Source of the DNA: Herpetosiphonaceae bacterium
GTDB lineage: Bacteria; Chloroflexota; Chloroflexia; Chloroflexales; Kallotenuaceae
NCBI GenBank assembly: GCA_013821605.1
Contig: JACDGP010000025.1
Location: forward strand, 18,785-51,399
Direction of reading: 5' to 3'
Length of the DNA: 32,615 nt
The notes below the pieces were generated by a model. The model was not told where the DNA came from, did no database searches, and saw only the letters and a program-made list of their open reading frames with translations. Below are positions 26,062-32,615 of this stretch, in pieces. Made by a program: the position numbers and the translations under genes. The stretch's first letter is position 1, and each line of letters opens with the position of its first letter.

Positions 26062-26091
26062 ATCTTAGCCGCACGCCATGAGCTATGTCAA
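26062..26091 (-). promoter_or_regulatory. Sigma-70 promoter of tRNA-Sec
   Basis: Reading the minus strand, TTGACA (26091-26086) and TAAGAT (26067-26062) are 18 bases apart. Transcription would start about seven bases after the -10, which is the first base of the tRNA or within one base of it. Confidence 0.75.
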
Positions 26092-26219
26092 ACGGCAGCT
26101 TCGTGCTTTCGTGCTAGTATTATCTTTAGCACTCAAGCGCCATCTGTTGAGCATCGATCCAACCTTACACCCTCTCAAAGCTCAGTCATGGCACGGCAAT
26201 CATAGATTAGGAGTAGATA

Positions 26220-27167
26220 ATGACGACACATGCACAATTTGCCCCTACCACATCGATTCACCCCGCGACGACGGTAGGTCTGCTTGCCCTGACCGTTGCC
26301 GATCTCTCGTGCTCGCTCGCCTACTATACGGACGCACTCGGCTTTGCCATCCTCGATCAGACCGCCGAAACAGCTACCCTCGGCGCTGCCGGAACACCGC
26401 TGCTCTTGTTGGGTTCACTTGCTGGCGCTCGCCCGTGGCCACGTGGTGGCACGAGCTATACCGGCTTGTACCACTTCGCCATCCTCTTACCGACGCGGGC
26501 CGACCTCGGGCGCTGGCTGCGGCATTGGATGGATTTGCGCATGCCGCTCCCAGGGCAGGGCGATCACCTGGTCAGCGAAGCACTATATCTCGAAGACCCC
26601 GACGGTCACGGCATCGAAATCTACCGCGACCGGCCACGCAGTGAGTGGCACTGGATTAATGGGAAGGTCCAGATGGGTGCTGACTCGGTCGATCTGCGCG
26701 GTCTGGTGGCCGATGCGGAGCGTGAAGGCCGCCCATGGCAGGGCTTGCCTGCAGGCACGCGTCTCGGGCACATCCATTTACAGGTCGGTGACATTCCGCA
26801 GGCGGCGGCATTTTACCGCGACTTACTCGGCTTTGACATCGTGGCCCAGATGCCCAGTGCGCTCTTCGTCTCGGCGGGCGGCTACCACCACCACATCGGC
26901 ATGAACACCTGGCACAGCCGTGGCGCTACCCCAGGCCCTGCCGGCACGGTCGGTCTGCGCTTCTTCACCATCGATCTGCCCGACGAAGCAGCCCGCCAGA
27001 CCGTCATTGCCCGTGTCGCTGCCGCCGGTCTCCCTTACACCGAGACCCCGCACGCCGTTCTCGTCCAGGACCCCTGGCAGAACACCATCCTCCTCCAGAT
27101 CGGCTCTGCCTCAGACACCGAGACTGCAGCAAGGCTCGCGACGGCAGCAGCCGGTACGATCAGCTAA
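26220..27167 (+). CDS. VOC-superfamily protein with two modules, CatE-like
   Basis: A 315-aa protein with two vicinal-oxygen-chelate units. The first runs from GLLALTVADLSCSLAYYTDALGF to SEALYLEDPDGHGIEIYRDRP and carries His in YHFAILLP and Glu in GIEIYRDRP; the second begins GHIHLQVGDIPQAAAFYRDLLGF, with His in YHHHIGMNTW. The order resembles catechol 2,3-dioxygenase-like CatE of Bacillus. The metal-binding set His, His, Glu appears present, but the second module ends in NTILLQI, without a clear metal Glu. Extradiol dioxygenase activity is possible; the substrate is unknown. AGGAG lies seven bases before ATG 26220. It is transcribed away from the divergent tRNA-Sec gene. Confidence 0.85.
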   Translation: MTTHAQFAPTTSIHPATTVGLLALTVADLSCSLAYYTDALGFAILDQTAETATLGAAGTPLLLLGSLAGARPWPRGGTSYTGLYHFAILLPTRADLGRWLRHWMDLRMPLPGQGDHLVSEALYLEDPDGHGIEIYRDRPRSEWHWINGKVQMGADSVDLRGLVADAEREGRPWQGLPAGTRLGHIHLQVGDIPQAAAFYRDLLGFDIVAQMPSALFVSAGGYHHHIGMNTWHSRGATPGPAGTVGLRFFTIDLPDEAARQTVIARVAAAGLPYTETPHAVLVQDPWQNTILLQIGSASDTETAARLATAAAGTIS

Positions 27168-27180
27168 TCATCTGGTCAAA

Positions 27181-27203
27181 AGCGACCGTCATTGACGGTC
27201 GCT
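27181..27203. terminator. Hairpin after the VOC gene
   Basis: AGCGACCGTC (27181-27190) and GACGGTCGCT (27194-27203) form a perfect ten-pair stem with loop ATT, beginning 14 bases after the VOC stop codon. There is no T-tract on the plus strand. The loop and 3' arm contain the -35 of the next promoter. Confidence 0.6.
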
Positions 27204-27221
27204 CGACGGCAGGTTTATAAT
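27192..27221 (+). promoter_or_regulatory. Consensus sigma-70 promoter of the exporter leader
   Basis: TTGACG (27192-27197) and a perfect TATAAT (27216-27221) are 18 bases apart. The predicted start is near 27228, about 42 bases before the micro-ORF and 278 bases before the first exporter gene. It is the best consensus promoter in the window. Confidence 0.75.
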
Positions 27222-27269
27222 TACAATGAGTGACCGAGGTCGGCTTTTCAGTCTTGTAAGGAGATGCAC

Positions 27270-27398
27270 ATGCCACTCTTCCGTCGTCCAATAATCCGTC
27301 CACTCGTTCGGCCAATACTCCGTCCGCTCGTTCTTCCACCAACCCACCCAGTGCGCCGGTTAATCCGAGCCGCTCGGGTCTTGCGCCGACGGCCGTAG
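27270..27398 (+). CDS. 42-aa Arg/Pro-rich micro-ORF, putative leader peptide
   Basis: The product has 12 Arg, 9 Pro and 7 Leu and no acidic or Lys residue; it begins MPLFRRPIIRPLVRPILRPL and ends LRRRP. AAGGAG stands six bases before ATG 27270, a better site than that of the following exporter genes, and a consensus promoter lies 50 bases upstream. The core is a tandem repeat RPIIRPLV/RPILRPLV. A hairpin overlaps the stop codon TAG (27396-27398). Two readings are possible: a regulatory leader peptide controlling the ABC exporter by ribosome stalling, as for bmrB before bmrCD in Bacillus, or a proline-rich, ribosome-binding peptide. No homologue is recognised; the RNA might also be non-coding. 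Confidence 0.55.
   Translation: MPLFRRPIIRPLVRPILRPLVLPPTHPVRRLIRAARVLRRRP
27285..27332 (+). repeat. Two 24-base tandem repeats within the micro-ORF
   Basis: Bases 27285-27308 and 27309-27332 agree at 21 of 24 positions and each encode eight residues, RPIIRPLV and RPILRPLV. Two of the three differences are silent, which fits selection on the peptide but is too little for proof. Confidence 0.75.
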
Positions 27399-27404
27399 CG
27401 GCTC
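27367..27404 (+). promoter_or_regulatory. Hairpin spanning the micro-ORF stop, attenuator candidate
   Basis: GAGCCGCTCGG (27367-27377) pairs with CCGTAGCGGCTC (27393-27404) over eleven bases with one bulged T. It covers the last codons and stop of the micro-ORF, so a ribosome there would melt it. A second stem, CTCTCGT/ACGAGGG (27427-27433 with 27441-27447), follows before the exporter. No long T-tract is adjacent. Confidence 0.5.
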
Positions 27405-27505
27405 CTACGCTAAGTTCCTCTCAAACCTCTCGTGGACGCGACGAGGGCAGGTAGCAACGCGTTCGTTTCCTTATTTGTGTCGTCATTCAACAAGGTCGAC
27501 GCGTC

Positions 27506-29254
27506 ATGCATCCGCCACGTACGCACTACGGCTCACTCCTGCGCGACTATGTCTGGCCCCAACGGCAACGGGTGGTCTTGCTTTCCGGTGCGCTCCTCAC
27601 CTCGATTGCGCTGCAGATTGCCAATCCGCAGGTCCTGCGCTATTTCATTGATACTGCGCAGCAGAACGCACCCACCCATCTCTTAATCGCTGCGGCGCTC
27701 TTGTTCCTGTGTGGCGCACTGCTCAATCAAGTTGCGACGGTCGCCGCGACCTACTTCAGCGAACTCGTTGGCTGGACGGCGACCAACAATCTCCGAACGC
27801 AGCTGTTGGATCACGTCCTGCATCTTGATCGCTCCTTCCATGCCGACCGCACACCGGGCGAGCTGATTGAGCGCATCGACGGCGATGTTGCCGCCCTCGC
27901 GAACTTTTTTTCGCAGTTCGTGATCCAGATCGTGGGCAACCTCCTATTATGCGCGGGCGTGATCGTAGTCGTCGGCGTGATCGACGGCTGGATCGCCCTC
28001 GCACTTGCGGCGACCTCCGTGGTCATGTTTACGCTCCTCCTGCGGCTGCAGCGGATCGCGGTGCCTGCCCGCCTTGCGGGGCGCCAATCCAGTGCCGACC
28101 TGTTCGGCTTCATCGAAGAACGACTCGGCGGCACCGAGGATCTCCGCTCAAATGGCGCGATTCCCTATACCATGCTGCGGCTGTATCAGCTGATGCGACG
28201 CCGGCTCCACCTGGAACGCAGAGCCGCTGTGCGGGGAGCCGGAGCCTTCACCACAACGACCGTGTTCAGCGCCGTCTACGTCGCCATCGCCTTCATCCTG
28301 ATCAAACGCCACGTCCTGCTCGGCACAATGACGATCGGCACTGCCTACCTGATTTTTTTCTATACGCAGACCCTGATGCATCCGATTACATTGATCTCAC
28401 GCCAGCTTGAAGATTTTCAGAAGGCCGCAGCGGGCATTCTGCGCATTGATGAGCTGCTCCAGATTCACAGCGCCCTCAGCGTCGGACCGGGCGTCCCACT
28501 GCCGGACGGACCGTTGTCGGTCGAGTTCGATAACGTGAGCTTCGGCTATGACACGGATGACGCGGTGCTGACGTCGATCGGGCTCAGCGTGGGGGCAGGA
28601 CGTGTGCTCGGCATCCTCGGTCGCACCGGCTCTGGCAAGACAACGCTGACGCGCCTGCTGTTTCGTCTGTATGACCCCACCGCCGGTGCCCTGCGGCTCG
28701 GTGGGGTCGACCTGCGCGATGCCAGTCTGGCCGAGCTCCGCGAACGGGTCGGCGTCGTGACGCAGGAGGTCCAGCTGTTCCATGCGACGATCCGCGAAAA
28801 TCTGACGTTCTTTGACGACACAATCTCCGATCGGCGCATCCTTGCCGTCCTCGATCGCCTGGGATTACAGGCGTGGTACGCACGCTTATCCCATGGACTC
28901 GATACGATGCTGGCATCAGGAAGCAGCGGCGGACTCTCGGCTGGCGAGGCTCAGGTGCTGGCGCTGGTGCGGGTCTTTCTGAAGGACCCGGGATTGGTGA
29001 TCCTGGATGAAGCCTCGTCGCGGCTTGATCCAGCGACCGAACAGCTGGTTGAACAGGCTGTTGATGCGTTGCTCACGGGCCGTACCGGGCTCGTGATTGC
29101 CCATCGCTTACAAACCGTGCTGCGCGCTGACGATATCTTGATCCTCGAAAACGGTGGTAAGGCCGAATACGGCCGGCGCACCGCTCTCCAGGACGACCCC
29201 ACGTCGCGCTTTTCGCACCTGCTCCGGGTCGGGCTTGACGAGGTGCTGGTTTGA
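27506..29254 (+). CDS. ABC exporter half-transporter (heterodimer subunit 1)
   Basis: A 582-aa fusion of a six-helix type IV exporter membrane domain (about residues 20-310) and an ATPase domain (about 335-570). Walker A is GRTGSGKTT with Lys378, Walker B is VILDEAS with the catalytic Glu502, and the H-loop is IAHR. The signature is degenerate: GGLSAGE at residues 475-481 instead of LSGGQ. AAGG lies nine bases before ATG 27506. The second half-transporter begins 11 bases after the stop. Homologues export drugs, lipids or peptides; no C39 peptidase domain is present, so leader-peptide cleavage is not expected. The preceding 278-base leader holds a micro-ORF that may control it. Confidence 0.92.
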   Translation: MHPPRTHYGSLLRDYVWPQRQRVVLLSGALLTSIALQIANPQVLRYFIDTAQQNAPTHLLIAAALLFLCGALLNQVATVAATYFSELVGWTATNNLRTQLLDHVLHLDRSFHADRTPGELIERIDGDVAALANFFSQFVIQIVGNLLLCAGVIVVVGVIDGWIALALAATSVVMFTLLLRLQRIAVPARLAGRQSSADLFGFIEERLGGTEDLRSNGAIPYTMLRLYQLMRRRLHLERRAAVRGAGAFTTTTVFSAVYVAIAFILIKRHVLLGTMTIGTAYLIFFYTQTLMHPITLISRQLEDFQKAAAGILRIDELLQIHSALSVGPGVPLPDGPLSVEFDNVSFGYDTDDAVLTSIGLSVGAGRVLGILGRTGSGKTTLTRLLFRLYDPTAGALRLGGVDLRDASLAELRERVGVVTQEVQLFHATIRENLTFFDDTISDRRILAVLDRLGLQAWYARLSHGLDTMLASGSSGGLSAGEAQVLALVRVFLKDPGLVILDEASSRLDPATEQLVEQAVDALLTGRTGLVIAHRLQTVLRADDILILENGGKAEYGRRTALQDDPTSRFSHLLRVGLDEVLV

Positions 29255-29265
29255 GGAATCGGCCC

Positions 29266-31074
29266 ATGAACACCTTCTATTATTACCGGCGTCTGATCGG
29301 CTCTGCGCCCTGGAGCTGGTGCGGCGACCTCGGGGGCATCACGCTGTCGGTGTTGTTTGAGACAATTCCCGGTTTGTTGGCCCGTGAGTTTTTCAACGGC
29401 TTGAGCGGTGCGGCACCAGCGCGTCTGAACCTGTCAACGATTATCGTGCTGCTCGTGCTGCTACGGCTGCCCTGGGTGCTGTCCATCGTCGCCCTTTCCA
29501 TGACCAGCACGACCTTTGTGTATACGGCGGGCGCGCTGCTACGGACCAACATGTTCCGGCATATCCTGCACCGGCCGGGCGCACAGGCGCTCCCTGCATC
29601 GCCGGGCGAGGCGATCAGCCGCTTTCGTGAGGATGTCGACGAGACCCTCTGGGATCTGATCAGATTCAATGATCTTGTGTCATTTATGGTCTTTGCGATA
29701 GTCGGCTTTGCCATTATGGTACGCACCAACATCCTAATCACCATTGCCGTCTTCCTGCCGCTGGTCCTGGTCACACTCCTTACACAACAGGTACGCCGCC
29801 GACTGGAGAGCTATCGTGCTGCCAGTCGCGCATCGACCGGCGACGTCACCGGCTTTCTGGGCGAGATCCTCGGCGCAGCGCAGGCAGTACAGGTTGCCGG
29901 CAAGGAAGACAGCGTGGTGCGTCGTTTCAGCCACTTGAGCGAGCAGCGACGCACCGCGGGCCTCCGTGACAAGCTGTTCAGTCAGCTCCTGGAATCGATC
30001 TCCACGAATACCGTCAACCTCGGCACTGCCGTCATTCTGCTGTTCGCCGCTCAGCAGATGAAGACCGGTCGCTTCACTGTCGGTGATTTCGCCCTCTTCG
30101 TCTATTACCTCGGACGAATTAGTGATTTCACCTCGTTGTTTGGGGTCTTGCTCGCGCGCTACCGGCAGGCCGGCATCTCCTTCGCTCGCATGGTCACGCT
30201 CCTGAAAGGGGCATTCCCGGGGGATCTGGTTGCTGCCCGCCCCGTCTACACACGCGGCCCCTTTCCCACGATCCCCCAGCCGGTCCGGGTGCCGCACGAA
30301 CAACTCCAACGCCTTGAGGTGCTGGGCTTGAGCTTTCACTATCCGTCCAGCGGACATGGTATCGATGACGTGGACCTCGACCTCCCCGCCGGCAGCTTTA
30401 CCGTGATCACCGGTCGCATCGGTTCCGGCAAAACCACCTTCCTGCGCACCCTCCTTGGCCTCTTGCCCGCCGAGCGCGGCCACATCCGCTGGAATGACCA
30501 ACCCGTCAGCGACCCCGCCACCTTCTTTGTCCCGCCGCACAGTGCCTATACGCCCCAGGTCCCCCGTCTCTTCAGCGATACCCTCAAAGACAACCTCCTC
30601 CTCGGCCTCGACGAAACCGGAGTCGACCTCCAGCAGGCCCTTTCCTTGGCCGTGCTCGAGGATGACCTTCGCCAGATGCCGGCAGGGCTCGATACCGTAG
30701 TCGGGACACGGGGCGTACGCCTCTCCGGCGGGCAGATCCAGCGCGCGGCTGCGGCCCGCATGTTCGTGCGTGACGCCGAGCTCCTGGTGTTCGATGACCT
30801 CTCGAGTGCCCTGGATGTGGAGGTGGAGGCGCAGCTCTGGGAACGCCTCTTCGCCCGCCACCACCAGGTGCCCGTCACATGTCTGGTGGTCTCGCACCGA
30901 CGGGCCGCGCTGCGGCGAGCCGACCAAATCATTGTGCTGCGGGACGGACGAGTGGTCGCCCGTGGGCGACTCGACGACCTGCTTGCTTCCTCCCTCGATA
31001 TGCAACAGCTCTGGGCAAGCGGGGATCGTCATGCAGGCGCCGAGCAACAGCAGGCTGAACATGAAAATCTTTAA
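29266..31074 (+). CDS. ABC exporter half-transporter (heterodimer subunit 2)
   Basis: A 602-aa membrane-ATPase fusion. Walker A is GRIGSGKTT with Lys389 and the signature is canonical (LSGGQ, residues 486-490), but the Walker B end is LLVFDD: Asp511 replaces the catalytic Glu. The H-loop is VSHR. Together with subunit 1 this gives one complete and one degenerate ATP site, as in BmrCD and TM287/288. A linker of about 40 residues rich in Pro (YTRGPFPTIPQPVRVPHEQ) precedes the ATPase domain. The start is ATG 29266, with GAGG nine bases upstream, overlapping the stop of subunit 1; the TTG at 29251 is rejected. Confidence 0.92.
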   Translation: MNTFYYYRRLIGSAPWSWCGDLGGITLSVLFETIPGLLAREFFNGLSGAAPARLNLSTIIVLLVLLRLPWVLSIVALSMTSTTFVYTAGALLRTNMFRHILHRPGAQALPASPGEAISRFREDVDETLWDLIRFNDLVSFMVFAIVGFAIMVRTNILITIAVFLPLVLVTLLTQQVRRRLESYRAASRASTGDVTGFLGEILGAAQAVQVAGKEDSVVRRFSHLSEQRRTAGLRDKLFSQLLESISTNTVNLGTAVILLFAAQQMKTGRFTVGDFALFVYYLGRISDFTSLFGVLLARYRQAGISFARMVTLLKGAFPGDLVAARPVYTRGPFPTIPQPVRVPHEQLQRLEVLGLSFHYPSSGHGIDDVDLDLPAGSFTVITGRIGSGKTTFLRTLLGLLPAERGHIRWNDQPVSDPATFFVPPHSAYTPQVPRLFSDTLKDNLLLGLDETGVDLQQALSLAVLEDDLRQMPAGLDTVVGTRGVRLSGGQIQRAAAARMFVRDAELLVFDDLSSALDVEVEAQLWERLFARHHQVPVTCLVVSHRRAALRRADQIIVLRDGRVVARGRLDDLLASSLDMQQLWASGDRHAGAEQQQAEHENL

Positions 31075-31185
31075 CACGTCTTCTGGCAACCATCCTCCCG
31101 TCTTTGATCATAATATGTAGAAAACCGCGTAGGATCTTGGGCTCATAGCGCGATATGTGTATGATGAATGAGGAAAGGGGCCGTA

Positions 31186-32337
31186 GTGGTCGTACACAGC
31201 GCACATGCGACGAATGCACAACTCCTCAACGAGACGGACCGGCAGCGACTGGTACGGCTATGCGGCAAACTGTCCGGCAGCTACGACGCAGCCGAGGACC
31301 TGGCCCAGGAGACGCTGCTGGAGGCATGGCGACACCTGGAGAAGCTGGAGGATCCGCAAGGGTACTGGCAGTGGCTTACGGCGATAGCCCGCAATGTTTG
31401 CCTGCGTTGGGACCGCCAGCAAGGCCAAGAATCAGCACGACAACGGCAAACTGCCGCTTGGGATGAGCTAGCCTGGGATGAGGAGGAGCAGCTTGCGGAT
31501 GGTGCCGACTTCGAGCTTGAACTGGAACGCGAGGAACTCGTCATCTTGCTGGACCGTGCGATGGCCCTACTTCCACCCGAGACTCGCACTGTTCTTGTTG
31601 ATAAATACATCGAAGAGTTTCCTCAGTCCGAGATCGCCGAGCGCTTGCGGCTTAGCGAGGGCGCGGTGGAGGCGCGGCTGCATCGCGGCAAGCTCATGCT
31701 CCGGAAGCTGCTCAGCACCGACCTGCGCCAGGAAGCGGAAAGTCTGGGCATCCTGTTACCGGAAGAGCCCTATTGGCACGCGACCCGTATCTGGTGTACA
31801 TTTTGCGGTACGAACCACCTGCTGGCGTACATCGACCGCACCACAGGGCAGATGCATTACCGCTGCTCAGGCGAGTGCATCCCCACCGGTACGATCATGG
31901 GCGGTAATATACTCGGACCACACGGCGACCTGAAGAGTCTCAAGGCGATCCTCACACGCGAACTGCTAGCACTCCACGAGCACTACGAGCAGGCCAGCAT
32001 AGCGGGCGGCAAGCACTGTAGCCAGTGCGGATGTGCCATGCCGTTGAAGCGGTGCACGGAGCAAGAACTGGGCTACGCCTGTGGTATCGCTATGCTCTGC
32101 CCCATCTGCGGCGAGGCAGATGGGGCCTCGCTCTGGCACCTGGCGCTCGATACCTCGGCGGCCCAGCGCTTCTGGCGACGGCATCCCCGCATGCTGGCGC
32201 TCCCCAACAGCGAGCTAGAGCACGAGGGCCGGCCGGTCGTGCTGGGCGGATTTGCAAGCCTGGATGGAACCGCCCGGCTGGATGTTCTGATTGATGCCAA
32301 CACCTACCGCGTGCTCCACACCGGAGGTGAGCAATGA
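31186..32337 (+). CDS. ECF-type sigma factor fused to a cysteine-rich C-terminal domain
   Basis: A 383-aa protein. Sigma region 2 lies in about residues 15-75 (YDAAEDLAQETLLEAWRHL, YWQWLTAIARNVCLRW), and region 4 in about 120-175 (LLPPETRTVLVDKYIEEF, SEIAERLRLSEGAVEARLHRG). The remaining 200 residues carry Cys204-x2-Cys207 with Cys227-x3-Cys231, and Cys278-x2-Cys281 with Cys305-x2-Cys308, which look like two zinc ribbons, then a beta-rich end (ARLDVLIDANTYRVLHTGG). No anti-sigma gene is adjacent, so the tail may itself sense a signal. GTG 31186 is preferred because GAGGAAAGGGG lies just before it; ATG 31168 would add six residues without a ribosome site. The stop overlaps the MFS start (ATGA). 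Confidence 0.85.
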   Translation: MVVHSAHATNAQLLNETDRQRLVRLCGKLSGSYDAAEDLAQETLLEAWRHLEKLEDPQGYWQWLTAIARNVCLRWDRQQGQESARQRQTAAWDELAWDEEEQLADGADFELELEREELVILLDRAMALLPPETRTVLVDKYIEEFPQSEIAERLRLSEGAVEARLHRGKLMLRKLLSTDLRQEAESLGILLPEEPYWHATRIWCTFCGTNHLLAYIDRTTGQMHYRCSGECIPTGTIMGGNILGPHGDLKSLKAILTRELLALHEHYEQASIAGGKHCSQCGCAMPLKRCTEQELGYACGIAMLCPICGEADGASLWHLALDTSAAQRFWRRHPRMLALPNSELEHEGRPVVLGGFASLDGTARLDVLIDANTYRVLHTGGEQ

Positions 32338-32615
32338 TCGCAACACTACGTAGGCGCGACTTCGCGCTGGTCTGGCTTGCCGGCCTGATCTCGATGATGG
32401 GTAACTGGGTCCTTTATATCGCCTTGCCCATCTATATCTACCAACTCACCGGCTCGGCACTCGCGACCAGTGCCATGTTTGTCGCGGAGATGGTACCGGC
32501 CCTGCTCCTCGGCTCGGTCGCGGGGGTCTTCGTGGATCGCTGGGATCGCAAACGCACGATGGTCGTTGCGAATCTCCTGCTCACCCTCGGCCTCCTGCCA
32601 CTGCTGCTGGTGCAC
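32334..32615 (+). CDS. MFS transporter, N-terminal part (3' truncated by the window)
   Basis: The first 94 residues are visible: MIATLRRRDFALVWLAGLIS, then hydrophobic helices and the loop 2-3 motif GVFVDRWDRKRTMV of major facilitator proteins, of the type found in macrolide and metal efflux carriers (MFS_3). ATG 32334 overlaps the stop of the sigma factor gene, so the two are translationally coupled and probably form a regulated efflux unit. The substrate is unknown. Confidence 0.88.
   Translation, partial: MIATLRRRDFALVWLAGLISMMGNWVLYIALPIYIYQLTGSALATSAMFVAEMVPALLLGSVAGVFVDRWDRKRTMVVANLLLTLGLLPLLLVH

Noticed and set aside
29734-31089. Long 451-codon minus-strand open frame opposite the second exporter gene
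   Set aside because: It is a shadow of a GC-rich gene: no family features, no ribosome site, and the plus-strand frame has all ABC motifs.

Overview
The window is about 57% GC by eye and reads as chromosomal DNA from a bacterium, most likely a member of the Chloroflexota. This rests on the long Thr/Pro/Ala-rich linkers behind lipoprotein signals, the XRE-ATPase-TPR giant regulator, and a selenocysteine formate dehydrogenase of the type shared by Actinomycetota and Chloroflexota. The phylum is an inference; no rRNA is present.

Bases 1-11351, carbohydrate block: the 3' part of a GH94 (cyclic beta-glucan synthase-like) gene, a beta-propeller lipoprotein on the minus strand, type I mannose-6-phosphate isomerase (manA), and a same-strand set made of a CUT1-type sugar ABC transporter (two permeases and a Tat-like lipoprotein binding protein), a phytanoyl-CoA dioxygenase-family protein and a GH2 beta-mannosidase. 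Together these suggest import of a beta-mannoside, cleavage to mannose and entry into glycolysis through ManA.

Bases 11375-16157, minus strand: an AadA-like nucleotidyltransferase translationally coupled to an amidase, a DUF4160/DUF2442 pair, a decayed copy of the amidase 5' end, an S41-type lipoprotein peptidase and a small membrane protein. Bases 16304-20268: a palindromic operator candidate, a frameshifted XRE/NB-ARC/TPR regulator, and a secreted YVTN beta-propeller protein.

Bases 20396-26091, selenium and formate block: formate dehydrogenase alpha subunit with an in-frame UGA (Sec179) and a textbook bacterial SECIS hairpin with a GGUCU loop, its four-cluster ferredoxin subunit, an NrfD-like membrane subunit, a 51-aa lmo0937-type membrane protein, and on the opposite strand the selenocysteine tRNA with its own strong promoter. 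selA, selB and selD are not in the window.

Bases 26220-32615: a two-module VOC protein; then a consensus promoter, a 42-codon Arg/Pro-rich micro-ORF with a strong ribosome binding site and a hairpin over its stop codon, leading into a heterodimeric ABC exporter with asymmetric ATP sites; then an ECF sigma factor fused to a cysteine-rich C-terminal domain, overlapping by ATGA with a truncated MFS transporter. The micro-ORF leader and the sigma-zinc fusion are the most likely undescribed systems here; the selenoprotein/tRNA-Sec pair is the best supported finding.
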